In this document: in pieces, positions 32,116 to 44,758 of the stretch
Layout of the letters: the number at the start of each line of letters is the position of its first letter
Position numbering within the stretch: the first letter of the stretch is position 1
Assembly (NCBI RefSeq): GCF_012935695.1
Contig: NZ_CP052859.1
Location: forward strand, 5,559,001-5,623,000
Length of the DNA stretch: 64,000 nt
DNA from: Pseudomonas sp. ADAK18
GTDB taxonomy: Bacteria; Pseudomonadota; Gammaproteobacteria; Pseudomonadales; Pseudomonadaceae
Direction: 5' to 3'
The notes under the pieces: generated by a model
What the model was told of the DNA's origin: nothing
Databases searched by the model: none
Seen by the model: the letters and a program-made list of their open reading frames with translations, nothing else
Program-made: the position numbers and the translations under genes

Positions 32116-34405
32116 GCGCCTCAAACCGCTGCTGGCCACCGGGCTGGCAGCGGTGGTGATACTCGCGGGGCTGCGTTTGTGGCCTCATGCGTCCCTGGAG
32201 CAAGCCGCCACTTCGTCACGGGTGGTGCTGGCCGATGACGGTTCGCTGCTGCGCATGACCCTGGCCGATGACGGCCAATATCGCCTGTGGCTGCCATTGG
32301 AGCGGATTTCGCCATCGCTGGTGGAGGCACTGCTGCTCAAGGAAGACCGCAACTTCTACTGGCACCCGGGAATTAATCCGCCCGCGTTGCTGCGGGCGGC
32401 GATGGCGACCTACAGCGGCGGCCAGCGTCAGGGCGGTTCGACCTTGAGCATGCAATTGGCGCGGCGATTGTGGGATCTCAATACACGCCAAGTGCCAGGC
32501 AAGCTGCAGCAAATGGTGTTGGCGCTGTGGCTGGAAGCCCGTTACAGCAAGCACGACATTCTTGAGGCCTACCTTAATCTCGCGCCCATGGGCGGCAATA
32601 TCGAAGGCGCCGAGGCCGCCAGCCGGATTTATTTCGGTAAGGCAGCGGCGCAGTTGTCCTTGTCTGAAGCCCTGGCGCTGGCGGTGATTCCCCAGCAACC
32701 GGGCCGGCGTGCGCGCTTCGGTCCATCGCTGCAAAATGCCCGGCTGCGGTTGATGACCGACTGGCGCGAAACTTATCCACAAGACCCGCGTAACGACAGT
32801 TTGCTCGACCTGCCGCTGGAAGCACGCAACCGGCAGCAGATTCCGTTTCTGGCGCCGCACCTGAGCGAACAGTTGTTGGCCTCCCAGACTGGCAACGAGT
32901 TGAACAGCACCCTCAACTTACCGCTGCAGCAGTTGCTGGAACGCCTGATCACCGGCTTTATCGCCGAGCGGCGCAGCAATGGTGTAGAAAACGCCACGGC
33001 CATCCTGATCGACAGCCGCGACCAGAGCGTCAAGGCGCTGGTGGGTTCGGCGGATTACTTATCCACAGGCATCCACGGTCAGGTCAATGGGGTGCTGGCG
33101 CGAAGGTCACCGGGATCGACGCTCAAGCCGTTTTTGTATGGATTGGCGCTGGACCAAGGGGTGATTCACCCCATGAGCATCCTCAAGGACATGCCCAGTA
33201 ACTTCGGCTACTTTCAGCCGGAAAACTTCGACGGCAGTTTTGTCGGGCCGCTGACGGCGCGCGATGCGTTGATCCGCAGCCGCAATATCCCGGCGGTGTG
33301 GCTGGCCAGCCAGGTCAAGTCACCATCGCTGTACGGTTTGTTGCAACGGGCCGGGATCAAGGGGCTGCGGGGCGAAAGCCATTACGGTTTGGCCCTGGCG
33401 CTGGGCGGTGGTGAGATGACACCTGAGGAGCTGGCAGGTCTGTATTTGATGCTGGCGGGTGACGGGCATTTGCGACCGTTGCGCTATCTGGTGGAGCAGA
33501 CTCAGGTCACCGGGGCACAGTTACTCACACCCCAAGCGACCTTTATGGTGCGCGACATGCTGCGGCGCAATCCGCGCCCCGACGGCCTGCCTGCCAAGCG
33601 TTGGCGCACCGCCTGGAAAACCGGCACATCGTGGGGGTTTCACGACGCCTGGAGCGCTGGCCTGGTGGGCCCGTATGTGCTGGTGGTGTGGGTCGGCAAT
33701 TTCGATGGTCGACCAAACCCTGTGTTTATCGGTGCCAAAACCGCGGCGCCGCTGTTCTTCCGTATCGCCGACGCCCTGCCCCTGGCCTTGCCCACTGTGG
33801 CCGACAAACCGGACAAGCCGCCCGCCGGTCTGATCCGCATCGACATCTGCGCCGCCTCCGGCGAACTGCCCAACCGCTGGTGCCCTCGCACCCGCAAGAC
33901 CTGGTACATCCCCGGCGTGTCGCCCATCCGGGTCTCCAACCTGCATCGCCCGGTGCTGATCGACACCCGCACGGGCAAGGCCGCCTGCCCACCGTTTGAT
34001 CCGCAGTACACGCGCGAAGAAGTCTTCGAGTTCTGGCCCAGCGATGTACAACGGCTGTTCCGCGCCGCTGGCCTGCCACGCCGCACGCCGCCCACGGTGA
34101 TGAAAAGCTGCCAGCCCAATCGCCTCAGCGACCAGAGCGAAGCGCCGCAGATCCGCTCACCGCTCACGCAGGTCAGCTATCACCTGCGTCTGTCGCAACC
34201 CCAGGAAAGCATTCCCCTGAGCGCCAACGCCGCCAGCGATGCACAAACCCTGTATTGGTTTGCCGACCAGACCCTGATCGGCCAGGGCTCGCCCCAGGCC
34301 ACTTTGAACTGGCGGCCAGGAAAGTCGGGGGCGTATCGGTTGCGGGTCAGTGATGACCAAGGCCGCAGCGCCAGCCGCGGATTGCGGGTGGAGTTTGTGC
34401 CTTAG
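32096..34405 (+). CDS. pbpC: Penicillin-binding protein 1C
   Basis: 769 residues starting at TTG 32096 (AGG a few bases upstream), inside the end of the macroglobulin gene. Single membrane anchor, then a GT51 glycosyltransferase (KEDRNFYWHPGINPPAL, QGGSTLSMQLARRLWD) that polymerises lipid II, then a transpeptidase with active serine in SPGSTLKPF (S-x-x-K) and KTGTSWGF, and a C-terminal BiPBP_C beta domain. Coupled to an alpha-2-macroglobulin as in E. coli yfhM-pbpC, it is thought to repair wall damage after protease or lysozyme attack. Its stop overlaps tail-to-tail with the next gene on the other strand. The rare TTG start may keep expression low. Confidence 0.94.
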   Translation: MKSSNLKRLKPLLATGLAAVVILAGLRLWPHASLEQAATSSRVVLADDGSLLRMTLADDGQYRLWLPLERISPSLVEALLLKEDRNFYWHPGINPPALLRAAMATYSGGQRQGGSTLSMQLARRLWDLNTRQVPGKLQQMVLALWLEARYSKHDILEAYLNLAPMGGNIEGAEAASRIYFGKAAAQLSLSEALALAVIPQQPGRRARFGPSLQNARLRLMTDWRETYPQDPRNDSLLDLPLEARNRQQIPFLAPHLSEQLLASQTGNELNSTLNLPLQQLLERLITGFIAERRSNGVENATAILIDSRDQSVKALVGSADYLSTGIHGQVNGVLARRSPGSTLKPFLYGLALDQGVIHPMSILKDMPSNFGYFQPENFDGSFVGPLTARDALIRSRNIPAVWLASQVKSPSLYGLLQRAGIKGLRGESHYGLALALGGGEMTPEELAGLYLMLAGDGHLRPLRYLVEQTQVTGAQLLTPQATFMVRDMLRRNPRPDGLPAKRWRTAWKTGTSWGFHDAWSAGLVGPYVLVVWVGNFDGRPNPVFIGAKTAAPLFFRIADALPLALPTVADKPDKPPAGLIRIDICAASGELPNRWCPRTRKTWYIPGVSPIRVSNLHRPVLIDTRTGKAACPPFDPQYTREEVFEFWPSDVQRLFRAAGLPRRTPPTVMKSCQPNRLSDQSEAPQIRSPLTQVSYHLRLSQPQESIPLSANAASDAQTLYWFADQTLIGQGSPQATLNWRPGKSGAYRLRVSDDQGRSASRGLRVEFVP

Positions 34406-35391
34406 GGTGATTTGGTCTTGAGGATACTCGCCACCAGCGCCTGCAAGGCTCGTTGCTGAGTGATGGAAAAGCCCAGGGCAACAACAATCACACTCAGCCA
34501 GATCAAAAAGATCTTGAACGGATCAAGCTCAAGCGCCACCAGTGCCCAGGTCACGCCTGCGCCGCCGATCACTCCAACCGCCCACCAGGCGATGAGTATG
34601 GGCTGCACTACCTTGTGGATATCTCGATAGAGGAGCAACCGGGCGATGCACATCAGCACAAAAACCATTCCCGTCCAACCGAAGGCTGCCATCAACGGTA
34701 ACGACGAACCCTGGCGCTGATACAGCAAAGCCACCCATTCGTGGAATGGCCCCAATGCTGCCATCTGCTGGAACGTCTCGCGGCTGGGCAGCTCCCACTG
34801 CGTCCATTGCGCCGGACCAATGACCATCAGCGCAAGGCTGAACAGCGCCACCAAGGCACCACACAAACCGAGGGCGCGCCACGCCGGGACAGCAACACGG
34901 TGGTTCTTTACGTTACGCAGCCGTTCTACGCCAAACACTGCGCCGGCTTGCTCACTTTGGGCGATCACGGTTTTGCCGTTACGTTGGATCGCGGTGCCAA
35001 TCACAACTACCTCCAGGCCTTCGCTGAGCAGGATCTCTCCTTGCTGGCGGCCAGGACCCGCGGTGTAGCGGTAGTCCCCCAGTTGCGGCACCTGGCCTGA
35101 GAACAGCTCAATGCCTTCGGCGAGGATATCCACAGTGCCGTGGGCATCCTTGAGGGCAAAGTCACTGCACTGTGCGTCGGTAAATACCGTCCGCCATACG
35201 TTCTCGCCGCTGTTGTCGCGATAGCTCTCCTGAATCCGCAGCGAATACCCCGCACAGGGCACGCCATCCACTGGAGAAAAACGAGACTCCTTGAGCACCA
35301 CGGTGCCGCTGACTTTTACCAGGCCTGGATTCAACGAATACGAAGGACTGAGGGGCAGGCGCTTGTCCGCACGATAGAAGCCTCTGTTCAT
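34402..35391 (-). CDS. Membrane protein with N-terminal GIDE-like domain
   Basis: 329 residues, not confidently named. The N-terminal half is soluble beta-rich sequence (VKVSGTVVLKESRFSPVDGVPCAGYSLRIQE..., GLEVVVIGTAIQRNGK) similar to the GIDE domain found in some bacterial and mitochondrial ligase proteins. The C-terminal half has four or five membrane segments (LGLCGALVALFSLALMVIG, AAFGWTGMVFVLMCIARLLL, WAVGVIGGAGVTWALVAL, FLIWLSVIVVALGFSI). Stop TAA overlaps the pbpC stop on the other strand. It is preceded by a perfect DnaA box (35413-35421) in its upstream region. Function unknown. Confidence 0.7.
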   Translation of the reverse strand: MNRGFYRADKRLPLSPSYSLNPGLVKVSGTVVLKESRFSPVDGVPCAGYSLRIQESYRDNSGENVWRTVFTDAQCSDFALKDAHGTVDILAEGIELFSGQVPQLGDYRYTAGPGRQQGEILLSEGLEVVVIGTAIQRNGKTVIAQSEQAGAVFGVERLRNVKNHRVAVPAWRALGLCGALVALFSLALMVIGPAQWTQWELPSRETFQQMAALGPFHEWVALLYQRQGSSLPLMAAFGWTGMVFVLMCIARLLLYRDIHKVVQPILIAWWAVGVIGGAGVTWALVALELDPFKIFLIWLSVIVVALGFSITQQRALQALVASILKTKSP

Positions 35392-35483
35392 GATGACGGC
35401 ATCCCTGGCTAGTTATCCACAGGCTCGCAGTCTAGCGCGAACGACTGCGTAGAGACCCGGTGAATAAGACTTCTGCGCAAAAG

Positions 35484-35510
35484 AAAAACCCCCGAATATC
35501 GGGGGTTTTT
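35484..35510 (-). terminator. Terminator of the glm operon
   Basis: AAAAACCCCCGA-ATA-TCGGGGGTTTTT is a strong stem with A and T tracts on both sides, 26 bases after the glmS stop. The symmetry allows it to work in both directions. Confidence 0.92.
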
Positions 35511-35535
35511 CTGTGTATCGATACGCTTTAAAGGC

Positions 35536-37368
35536 TTACTCCACCGTCACCGACTTCGCCAGGTTACGCGGCTGGTCAACGTCCGTGCCTTTGAGCACGG
35601 CAACGTAGTACGACAGCAGTTGCAGCGGGATGGTGTAGAGGATCGGGGACAGGGTGTCGTGGATGTGCGGCATGTTGATGACGTGAGTGCCTTCACCATT
35701 GGTCATGCCAGCCTTTTCGTCAGCGAAGACAATCAGTTGACCGCCACGGGCACGGACTTCCTGCAGGTTGGACTTGAGCTTCTCCAGCAGTTCGTTGTTC
35801 GGTGCGACGGTGACAACAGGCATGTCGTCATCAACCAGGGCCAACGGGCCGTGTTTCAGCTCACCGGCCGGGTAGGCTTCAGCGTGGATATAGGAAATTT
35901 CCTTGAGCTTCAGGGAGCCTTCCATCGCCACTGGGTACTGCGCGCCACGACCGAGGAACAGGGTGTGGTTCTTGTCGGCAAACAGTTCGGCGACTTTTTC
36001 CACAGTGCTGTCCATCGCCAGGGCTTCACCCAAGCGGGTCGGCAGACGACGCAGTTCTTCCACCAGAGTGGCTTCAACGCCTTCAGCGAGGGTACCGCGC
36101 ACTTGGCCCAGGGACAGAGTCAGCAAGAGCAGGCCCACCAATTGGGTGGTGAAGGCTTTGGTCGAGGCAACGCCAATTTCACGGCCGGCCTGGGTCAGCA
36201 GGGTCAGGTCGGATTCGCGCACCAGGGAGCTGATGCTGACGTTGCAGATCGCCAGGCTACCCAGGAAACCCAGCTCCTTGGCGTTGCGCAGGGCAGCCAG
36301 GGTGTCGGCCGTTTCGCCGGATTGAGAGATGGTCACAAACAGCGTGTCCGGCTGAACCACCACCTTGCGGTAGCGAAACTCGCTGGCCACTTCGACTTGG
36401 CACGGGATGCCGGCCAGCTCTTCCAACCAGTAACGCGCAACCATACCAGCGTGGTAGCTGGTGCCACAGGCAACGATCTGCACGTTGCGCACTTTGGCGA
36501 ACAGCTCGGCCGCTTGTGGGCCGAAGGCGTTGACCAGTACCTGGTTCTGGCTCAGTCGGCCTTCCAGGGTGCGTTGCACCACAGACGGTTGCTCATGGAT
36601 TTCCTTGAGCATGAAGTGGCGGAATTCGCCTTTATCAGCGGCTTCTGCGCCGTCACGGTACTGCACGGCTTCGCGCTCGACGGTGCGGCCGTCGACGTCC
36701 CAGATTTGCACGCTTTCACGGCGGATCTCGGCGATGTCGCCTTCTTCCAGGTACATGAAGCGGTCGGTAACCTGACGCAGGGCCAATTGGTCGGAGGCGA
36801 GGAAGTTCTCACCCAGGCCAAGGCCGATCACCAACGGGCTGCCACTGCGGGCGGCGACCAGGCGGTCCGGCTGACTGGCGCTGATCACGGCCAAACCGTA
36901 GGCACCATGCAATTCCTTGACGGTGGCCTTGAGGGCTACGGTCAGGTCGCTGTGGTCCTTGAGCTTGTGATTCAACAGGTGGGCGATGACTTCGGTGTCG
37001 GTGTCCGAGGTGAAGACATAGCCAAGAGCCTTGAGCTGTTCACGCAGCGATTCGTGGTTTTCGATGATGCCATTGTGAACCACCGCCAGGTCACCGGAGA
37101 AATGCGGGTGGGCATTGCGTTCGCACGGCGCACCGTGGGTGGCCCAACGGGTGTGGGCGATGCCCAGACGGCCTACCAGCGGCTCACCAGCCAGAGCGTG
37201 CTCCAGCTCACTGACCTTGCCCGGACGACGCATGCGTTCCAGCTTGCCGGCGTTGGTGAAGAGCGCCACACCGGCGCTGTCGTAGCCGCGATATTCCAGG
37301 CGTTTGAGGCCTTCTAGCAAAATGGCAGTGACGTTGCGTTCAGCAACTGCGCCAACAATTCCACACAT
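35536..37368 (-). CDS. glmS: Glucosamine-6-phosphate synthase GlmS
   Basis: 610 residues. Glutamine:fructose-6-phosphate amidotransferase, first step to UDP-GlcNAc for peptidoglycan and lipopolysaccharide. N-terminal glutaminase starts [12 protein letters not shown], with Cys2 as nucleophile after Met removal; two SIS sugar-isomerase domains follow ([28 protein letters not shown], then [20 protein letters not shown]) and the C terminus ends [11 protein letters not shown]. Lies 10 bases after glmR, ending the glmU-glmR-glmS group. The region after glmS is the common Tn7 attachment area in bacteria; no insertion is seen here. Confidence 0.98.
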   Translation of the reverse strand: MCGIVGAVAERNVTAILLEGLKRLEYRGYDSAGVALFTNAGKLERMRRPGKVSELEHALAGEPLVGRLGIAHTRWATHGAPCERNAHPHFSGDLAVVHNGIIENHESLREQLKALGYVFTSDTDTEVIAHLLNHKLKDHSDLTVALKATVKELHGAYGLAVISASQPDRLVAARSGSPLVIGLGLGENFLASDQLALRQVTDRFMYLEEGDIAEIRRESVQIWDVDGRTVEREAVQYRDGAEAADKGEFRHFMLKEIHEQPSVVQRTLEGRLSQNQVLVNAFGPQAAELFAKVRNVQIVACGTSYHAGMVARYWLEELAGIPCQVEVASEFRYRKVVVQPDTLFVTISQSGETADTLAALRNAKELGFLGSLAICNVSISSLVRESDLTLLTQAGREIGVASTKAFTTQLVGLLLLTLSLGQVRGTLAEGVEATLVEELRRLPTRLGEALAMDSTVEKVAELFADKNHTLFLGRGAQYPVAMEGSLKLKEISYIHAEAYPAGELKHGPLALVDDDMPVVTVAPNNELLEKLKSNLQEVRARGGQLIVFADEKAGMTNGEGTHVINMPHIHDTLSPILYTIPLQLLSYYVAVLKGTDVDQPRNLAKSVTVE

Positions 37369-37378
37369 GGTTTCTCTC

Positions 37379-38146
37379 CTAGATGACTGCCGCGCAAATC
37401 AGCGTAATGCCGCGGGCTTGAATCTGGTCGCGGGCCTCAAGCGGCAGGCGATCATCGGTGATAAGGGTATGGACGCTGCTCCAGGGCAGTTCCAGGTTGG
37501 GAATCTTGCGGCCAATCTTGTCGGACTCGACCATGACCACCACTTCGCGGGCAACCTCGGCCATGACTCGGCTCAGGCCCAGTAACTCGTTGAAGGTGGT
37601 GGTGCCGCGCTCCAGGTCGATGCCGTCAGCACCGATAAACAATTGGTCGAAGTCGTAGGAACGCAGCACTTGCTCGGCGACCTGGCCCTGGAACGAGTCC
37701 GAATGAGGGTCCCAGGTGCCGCCGGTCATCAACAGCACCGGCTCGTGCTCCAGCTCACTCAGGGCACTGGCCACATGCAGCGAGTTGGTCATCACCACCA
37801 GGCCGGGCTGTTGGCCCAGCTCGGGGATCATGGCGGCGGTGGTGCTCCCACTGTCGATGATGATTCGTGCGTGCTCGCGCAGTCGCATCACGGCCGCACG
37901 CGCGATGGCGCGCTTGTAGACCGAAATGGGCTGGGCGGGATCACCCACCAACTCTTGAGGCATGGTGATCGCACCACCATAGCGACGCAGCAACAGACCG
38001 TTGCTTTCGAGGGCGGCCAGATCCTTGCGGATGGTCACCTCCGACGTCTCGAAATGCTTGGCCAATTCGTCCACGCTGACCTCACCTTGCTCGGTGAGCA
38101 TGGCAAGGATGTTGTGGCGACGTTGGGGTGTATTTCGTTTCGACAT
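37379..38146 (-). CDS. glmR: DeoR-family regulator GlmR
   Basis: 255 residues from ATG 38146. N-terminal DeoR helix-turn-helix: [38 protein letters not shown], then a C-terminal sugar-phosphate-binding domain ([26 protein letters not shown]). In P. aeruginosa the same neighbour (GlmR) controls glmS and amino-sugar synthesis. The chosen start matches the family length; a longer frame begins 13 codons earlier without a ribosome site. It is immediately upstream of glmS, so the two are co-transcribed, probably with feedback by a sugar phosphate. Confidence 0.9.
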   Translation of the reverse strand: MSKRNTPQRRHNILAMLTEQGEVSVDELAKHFETSEVTIRKDLAALESNGLLLRRYGGAITMPQELVGDPAQPISVYKRAIARAAVMRLREHARIIIDSGSTTAAMIPELGQQPGLVVMTNSLHVASALSELEHEPVLLMTGGTWDPHSDSFQGQVAEQVLRSYDFDQLFIGADGIDLERGTTTFNELLGLSRVMAEVAREVVVMVESDKIGRKIPNLELPWSSVHTLITDDRLPLEARDQIQARGITLICAAVI

Positions 38147-38251
38147 GATGGCTTTAAGTTTCGTTTCGAAAGATAACGAAGGCAATCAAAACCTATTGGC
38201 TCAGAATCGTCAAGCGGCAGCCATAAATTTTTTGAAACCACACAGACCAAA

Positions 38252-38338
38252 TGTGGGAGCGGGCTTGCTCGCGAATGCGGTGTATCCGTCAGCACAGGTA
38301 TCAACTGACAGATGGCCTTCGCGAGCAAGCCCACACAC
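38252..38338. repeat. REP doublet (REPIN) between glmU and glmR
   Basis: Left arm GTGGGAGCGGGCTTGCTCGC is perfect; the right arm CTTCGCGAGCAAGCCCACAC has lost about five bases compared with the expected GCAAGCCCGCTCCCACA. The whole still folds into a long hairpin and may reduce read-through from glmU to glmR or stabilise the mRNA. Confidence 0.88.
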
Positions 38339-38373
38339 ATTAGGGATATGTTGTATTCGAGGTTGTGGATAAC

Positions 38374-39741
38374 TCAGGTCTTTTTGATTTTTACCGGGCG
38401 CTTCCAACCGTCGATGTTGCGCTGACGTGCACGGGCCACCGCCAGCTGCGACTTATCCACATTCTGATTGATGGTTGAACCAGCGGCGGTATTTGAGCCA
38501 TCACCGATGGTTACCGGCGCTACCAACGAGTTGTTGGAACCGATAAACACATCTTCACCAATGGTGGTCTGGTGCTTGTTAGCGCCATCGTAGTTGCAGG
38601 TGATCGTACCGGCACCAATGTTGGTGCGGGCGCCGATCACCGCATCACCCAGGTAAGTCAAATGGCCCACCTTGGCTTCTTCACCAAGCTTGGCGTTTTT
38701 CAGTTCGACGAAGTTACCCACATGAGCTTTCGCGCCCAACACACTACCCGGACGCAGGCGGGCGAACGGGCCGGCATCGCTGCCCTCGCCCATGACTGCA
38801 CCATCAATGTGGCTGTTGGCTTTGATCACAACGCCTTGGCGCAGGGTACTGTCCTTGATCACGCAGTTAGGACCGATCACCACGTTGTCTTCGATAACCA
38901 CCCGGCCTTCGAGGATCACGTTGATATCGATCAGCACATCGCGGCCCACGGTGACGTCGCCACGCACGTCAAAACGTGCCGGATCACGCAAGGTCACACC
39001 CAGGGCCATCAGTCGGCGAGCTTCGCGCAGTTGGTAGTGACGCTCCAGTTCCGCGAGTTGCTTGCGGTCGTTGGCGCCCTGGACTTCCATCGGATCGTGA
39101 GGCTGCTCGGTGGCAACCACCAGGCCGTCGTTGACGGCCATTTCAATCACGTCGGTCAGGTAGTACTCGCCCTGGGCGTTGTTGTTGGACAGGCGGCCCA
39201 TCCAGTCAGCCAGGCGATCGGCGGGTACCGCGAGAATTCCGGTATTCCCTTCAGTGATGGCGCGCTGGGCTTCACTGGCGTCTTTGTGTTCAACGATGGC
39301 TGTAACCTTGCCGTCGGCGTTGCGCACGATGCGGCCGTAACCGGTAGGGTCATCCAACTCGACGGTTAGCAAACCCATCTGGCCCGGCACCACGTGCTTG
39401 AGCAGGCGCTGCAGGGTTTCCACTTCGATCAGCGGCACATCACCGTAGAGGATCAACACGGTATCGGCCTTGATGAAGGGCACCGCTTGCGCGGTGGCAT
39501 GACCGGTACCCAATTGCTTGTCCTGCAATACGAAATTCAAGTCGTCCGCCGCCAGGCGCTCGCGCACCACATCGGCACCATGGCCAATCACCACATGGAT
39601 GCGTTGCGGCTCCAATTGCCGGGCACTGTGGATAACATGTCCCAGCATGGAGTTTCCGGCAACCGGGTGCAGCACCTTAGGCAAGGCCGAGCGCATACGG
39701 GTGCCTTGGCCGGCGGCAAGAATTACGATTTCAAGAGACAT
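38374..39741 (-). CDS. glmU: Bifunctional GlmU, N-acetylglucosamine-1-P uridyltransferase/acetyltransferase
   Basis: 455 residues. N-terminal Rossmann uridyltransferase with [21 protein letters not shown]-terminal left-handed beta-helix acetyltransferase with repeated hexapeptides ([33 protein letters not shown]). It acetylates glucosamine-1-phosphate and couples it to UTP, giving UDP-GlcNAc in the cytoplasm. Follows the atp operon terminator. Its first codons are preceded by a short leader with the atpC terminator only about 60 bases upstream, so its promoter must overlap that space. Two perfect DnaA boxes (38453, 39627) lie in the coding region and one (38364) just after it. Confidence 0.98.
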   Translation of the reverse strand: MSLEIVILAAGQGTRMRSALPKVLHPVAGNSMLGHVIHSARQLEPQRIHVVIGHGADVVRERLAADDLNFVLQDKQLGTGHATAQAVPFIKADTVLILYGDVPLIEVETLQRLLKHVVPGQMGLLTVELDDPTGYGRIVRNADGKVTAIVEHKDASEAQRAITEGNTGILAVPADRLADWMGRLSNNNAQGEYYLTDVIEMAVNDGLVVATEQPHDPMEVQGANDRKQLAELERHYQLREARRLMALGVTLRDPARFDVRGDVTVGRDVLIDINVILEGRVVIEDNVVIGPNCVIKDSTLRQGVVIKANSHIDGAVMGEGSDAGPFARLRPGSVLGAKAHVGNFVELKNAKLGEEAKVGHLTYLGDAVIGARTNIGAGTITCNYDGANKHQTTIGEDVFIGSNNSLVAPVTIGDGSNTAAGSTINQNVDKSQLAVARARQRNIDGWKRPVKIKKT

Positions 39742-39803
39742 GAATGGCTACCAATCCTGGGCGGTCCGGCTTCAGACCAAAGAAGTGTTTTGCAAAAAAA
39801 GAA

Positions 39804-39830
39804 AAAGGGTAGCCGAGGCTACCCTTTTTA
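39804..39830 (-). terminator. Terminator of the atp operon
   Basis: AAAAAGGGTAGCC-GA-GGCTACCCTTTTT: 9 to 13 paired bases with a T tract, about 35 bases after the atpC stop on the minus strand. Confidence 0.93.
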
Positions 39831-39864
39831 ATCAATCACACATGAGGCAAGACGGCGTGGCCAC

Positions 39865-40281
39865 TTACTTCTTGCGGATCTGCTGGAGAGTACGCAACTG
39901 AGCTGCGGCCTCGGCCAGACGTACTGCAGCAGCGCTGTAGTCGAAGTCTGCGCCTTTTTCGTTCAGGGCCTTCTCGGCAGCCTGGACGGCTTCCTGAGCG
40001 GAGGCTTCATCCAGATCGGCAGCACGTTGCACGGTGTCGGCAAGTACCTTGACCATGTTCGGCTGAACCTCGAGGAAACCACCAGAGATGTAAAACACCT
40101 CCTTGTCCCCGCCCAGCTTGGTCAGAGTAATCGGACCAGGCTTCAGGGATGTAATCAATGGCGCGTGGCCAAAGTTAATACCCAGATCACCCAGCTCGCC
40201 GTGTGCAATCACACTTTCAATCTGACCGGAGAAAATTTCCCCTTCCGCGCTGACGATATCGCAATGGAATGTCATAGCCAT
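39865..40281 (-). CDS. atpC: ATP synthase epsilon subunit
   Basis: 138 residues. N-terminal beta sandwich ([36 protein letters not shown]) and a C-terminal helical hairpin that couples rotation and inhibits ATP hydrolysis in F1. GAGG 7 bases before ATG 40281 decides the start over the second ATG two codons later. Last gene of the atp operon, followed by the terminator at 39804. Confidence 0.97.
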   Translation of the reverse strand: MAMTFHCDIVSAEGEIFSGQIESVIAHGELGDLGINFGHAPLITSLKPGPITLTKLGGDKEVFYISGGFLEVQPNMVKVLADTVQRAADLDEASAQEAVQAAEKALNEKGADFDYSAAAVRLAEAAAQLRTLQQIRKK

Positions 40282-40325
40282 CTGATTGCCTCAACCTGAT
40301 TAGCGCCCGTTACCGGGCGCCGGGA

Positions 40326-41732
<1,407 letters not shown>

Positions 41733-42593
41733 TTAAACCGCGGCAGCGCCGCCGACGATTTCCGAGATCTCTTGGGTGATCGCAGCCTGACGCGCCTTGT
41801 TGTAGATCAGCTGCAAATCACTGATCAAATCACCGGCGTTGTCGGTAGCGTTCTTCATCGCGATCATCCGCGCAGCTTGTTCAGCCGCGTTGTTCTCGAC
41901 CACCGCCTGGTACACCTGCGACTCCACGTAGCGCACCATCAAGCCGTCAAGCAGCTCTTTGGCGTCTGGTTCGTAGAGGTAGTCCCAGTGGTGCTTGAGT
42001 TCCTGATCCGGGGTCGCCACCAATGGAATCAACTGCTCCACGGTCGGCTGCTGGGTCATGGTGTTGATGAACTTGTTGGATACCACGGACAGGCGGTCAA
42101 TCCGGCCTTCCAGGTACGCATCCAGCATCACCTTCACACTGCCGATCAAATCATTGATCGACGGCTCTTCACCCAGGTGGCTGATAGCTGCAACGACGTT
42201 ACCGCCGAAGTTGCGGAAAAAGGCCGCACCCTTGCTACCAACAACACACAGATCGATCTCGACGCCTTTTTCGCGGTTTACCGCCATGTCCTTGACCAGG
42301 GCCTTGAACAGGTTGGTATTCAGACCACCGCACAAACCACGGTCACTGCTCACTACCACATAACCCACACGCTTAACTTCGCGGTCGATCATGAACGGGT
42401 GGCGGTACTCCGGGTTGGCGTTAGCCAAATGCCCAATTACCTGGCGGATACGCTCCGCATAAGGACGGCTAGCAGCCATGCGCATTTGTGCCCTGCGCAT
42501 TTTGCTGACCGCCACTTTTTCCATGGCGCTGGTAATCTTTTGCGTGCTTTTGATGCTCGCAATCTTACTGCGAATCTCTTTTGCGCCTGCCAT
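41733..42593 (-). CDS. atpG: ATP synthase gamma subunit
   Basis: 286 residues, the central rotating shaft of F1. N terminus [24 protein letters not shown] and C terminus [36 protein letters not shown] are the two helices of the coiled coil, both typical. [15 protein letters not shown] is the conserved central motif. Between atpA and atpD in the standard order. Confidence 0.98.
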   Translation of the reverse strand: MAGAKEIRSKIASIKSTQKITSAMEKVAVSKMRRAQMRMAASRPYAERIRQVIGHLANANPEYRHPFMIDREVKRVGYVVVSSDRGLCGGLNTNLFKALVKDMAVNREKGVEIDLCVVGSKGAAFFRNFGGNVVAAISHLGEEPSINDLIGSVKVMLDAYLEGRIDRLSVVSNKFINTMTQQPTVEQLIPLVATPDQELKHHWDYLYEPDAKELLDGLMVRYVESQVYQAVVENNAAEQAARMIAMKNATDNAGDLISDLQLIYNKARQAAITQEISEIVGGAAAV

Positions 42594-42643
42594 GTAACAC
42601 CTATCAGGTTAGCAAGCGGGAGCCTCGCGGCTCCCGCTGCGGC

Positions 42644-44188
42644 TTACCAGGTTTGGGTGGCCTTGAACTTCTCGATACCGGCTTTCATGCCAGCGTCGAT
42701 TTCGTCATTGAAGTCACCCTTCACGTTGATCTTCGCCATCAAATCGGCGTGATCTCGGTTGAAGTAAGCAATCAGCGCTTGTTCAAAGCTGCCGACCTTG
42801 GCGATTTCGACGTCAGTCAGGAACCCACGCTCAGCGGCATACAGCGACAACGCCATGTCAGCGATCGACATTGGGGCGTATTGCTTCTGCTTCATCAGCT
42901 CGGTAACGCGCTGACCATGCTCAAGTTGCTTACGGGTCGCTTCGTCCAGGTCAGAAGCGAACTGGGCGAATGCCGCCAGTTCACGGTACTGAGCCAGAGC
43001 GGTACGGATACCACCGGAGAGCTTCTTGATGATCTTGGTCTGAGCGGCACCACCCACACGGGATACCGAAACACCGGCGTTCACAGCAGGACGGATCCCG
43101 GAGTTGAACATGGCCGATTCCAGGAAGATCTGACCGTCGGTGATGGAAATCACGTTGGTCGGAACGAACGCGGAAACGTCGCCAGCCTGGGTTTCGATGA
43201 TCGGCAGTGCGGTCAGGGAACCGGTTTTGCCGGTCACTGCGCCGTTGGTGAACTTCTCTACGTACTCTTCGGAAACGCGGGATGCGCGCTCCAGCAGACG
43301 GGAGTGGAGATAGAACACGTCGCCTGGGTAAGCTTCACGGCCTGGTGGACGGCGCAGCAGCAGGGAAATCTGGCGGTAAGCCACTGCTTGCTTGGACAGA
43401 TCGTCATAAACGATCAGCGCGTCTTCACCGCGGTCGCGGAAGTATTCGCCCATGGTGCAACCGGAGTACGGTGCCAGGAACTGCAGCGCAGGAGATTCCG
43501 AAGCACTGGCAGCCACGATGATCGTGTTGGCCAGGGCGCCGTTTTCTTCCAGCTTGCGAACCACGTTGGCGATGGTCGATTGCTTCTGACCAATGGCTAC
43601 GTAGACGCAGAAAATGCCGCTGTCTTTCTGGTTGATGATCGCGTCGATCGCCAGAGCGGTTTTACCGATCTGACGGTCACCGATGATCAGCTCACGCTGG
43701 CCACGGCCGACAGGAATCATGGCATCGACAGCCTTGTAGCCAGTCTGTACAGGCTGGTCTACCGACTTACGCCAGATCACGCCTGGAGCAACTTTCTCGA
43801 CCGCATCGGTCTCGGTGTTGTTCAGCGGACCTTTGCCGTCAACTGGGTTACCCAGTGCGTCGACTACGCGACCCAGCAGTTCCTTACCAACCGGAACTTC
43901 GAGGATGCGGCCAGTGCACTTGGCGCTCATGCCTTCAGCCAAAGACTGGTAAGCGCCCAATACAACGGCACCTACAGAGTCTTGCTCAAGGTTGAGAGCC
44001 ATACCGAAGACGCCGCCCGGAAACTCGATCATCTCGCCGTACATTACGTCGGCCAGACCGTGAATCCGCACGATGCCGTCAGATACGCTGACGACAGTGC
44101 CTTCGTTACGGGCTTGGGAGGTCACATCGAGCTTGTCGATGCGGCCCTTGATAATTTCACTTATTTCGGAAGGATTGAGTTGCTGCAT
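42644..44188 (-). CDS. atpA: ATP synthase alpha subunit
   Basis: 514 residues. Non-catalytic nucleotide-binding subunit of F1, Walker [31 protein letters not shown] and the signature [17 protein letters not shown] are present. Starts [17 protein letters not shown], as in E. coli. Twenty-one bases separate it from atpH. Complete and normal in length. Confidence 0.98.
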   Translation of the reverse strand: MQQLNPSEISEIIKGRIDKLDVTSQARNEGTVVSVSDGIVRIHGLADVMYGEMIEFPGGVFGMALNLEQDSVGAVVLGAYQSLAEGMSAKCTGRILEVPVGKELLGRVVDALGNPVDGKGPLNNTETDAVEKVAPGVIWRKSVDQPVQTGYKAVDAMIPVGRGQRELIIGDRQIGKTALAIDAIINQKDSGIFCVYVAIGQKQSTIANVVRKLEENGALANTIIVAASASESPALQFLAPYSGCTMGEYFRDRGEDALIVYDDLSKQAVAYRQISLLLRRPPGREAYPGDVFYLHSRLLERASRVSEEYVEKFTNGAVTGKTGSLTALPIIETQAGDVSAFVPTNVISITDGQIFLESAMFNSGIRPAVNAGVSVSRVGGAAQTKIIKKLSGGIRTALAQYRELAAFAQFASDLDEATRKQLEHGQRVTELMKQKQYAPMSIADMALSLYAAERGFLTDVEIAKVGSFEQALIAYFNRDHADLMAKINVKGDFNDEIDAGMKAGIEKFKATQTW

Positions 44189-44209
44189 TGCTCTGCTGCC
44201 CCTTCAAAC

Positions 44210-44746
44210 TCAAGATTTCAATGCTTCGGCAAGGCTCGCGAGTTTGCCGCGAACCGAGCCATCGATAACCAGGTCGCCGGCGCGAATGACAACACCCCCA
44301 ATGAGGGACCTGTCTTCCGCAACTTGCAGGCGCACTTCCCGGTCGAGTCGTGCACTGAGAACCTTGGCGAGTTTGTCTTGCTGTTCTTGGTTCAATGCAA
44401 AAGCACTGGTGACTTCAACGTCTACCGACTTCTCTTGCTCGGCCTTGTACAGGTCGAAAAGAGCGGCAATCTCCGGCAAAAGCGGGAGACGGTCGTTTTC
44501 GGCAACGACGTGAATGAAGTTCTGCACTTTTACATCAAACTTGTCGCCGCACACGTCAATAAACGTGGCGGCCTTATCTGCGCTCGTCAGTCGCGGGGCC
44601 TTGAGCACGCGCTGCATAGTGTCGTCTTGCGACACTGCTGCAGCCAGGCCGAGCATGGCTGACCAAGAGGCCAGCTGCTGGTGGGCCTGGGCGTGCTCGA
44701 AGGCTGCCTTAGCGTAAGGTCGGGCCAACGTGGTCAATTCTGCCAT
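44210..44746 (-). CDS. atpH: ATP synthase delta subunit
   Basis: 178 residues, the stator subunit that fastens F1 to the b-subunit stalk. N-terminal helical bundle ([17 protein letters not shown]) and the C-terminal motif [27 protein letters not shown] are diagnostic. Twelve bases after atpF. Confidence 0.97.
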   Translation of the reverse strand: MAELTTLARPYAKAAFEHAQAHQQLASWSAMLGLAAAVSQDDTMQRVLKAPRLTSADKAATFIDVCGDKFDVKVQNFIHVVAENDRLPLLPEIAALFDLYKAEQEKSVDVEVTSAFALNQEQQDKLAKVLSARLDREVRLQVAEDRSLIGGVVIRAGDLVIDGSVRGKLASLAEALKS

Positions 44747-44758
44747 GATCGCCCTCGC

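Noticed and set aside
35484..37368. glmS ribozyme or riboswitch
   Set aside because: The region before glmS is only 10 bases after glmR, too short, and the glmS ribozyme is a Gram-positive feature.
42581..44662. 693-codon plus-strand frame opposite atpA and atpH
   Set aside because: Antisense to conserved ATP synthase genes with full motifs; the frame has no recognisable domain.
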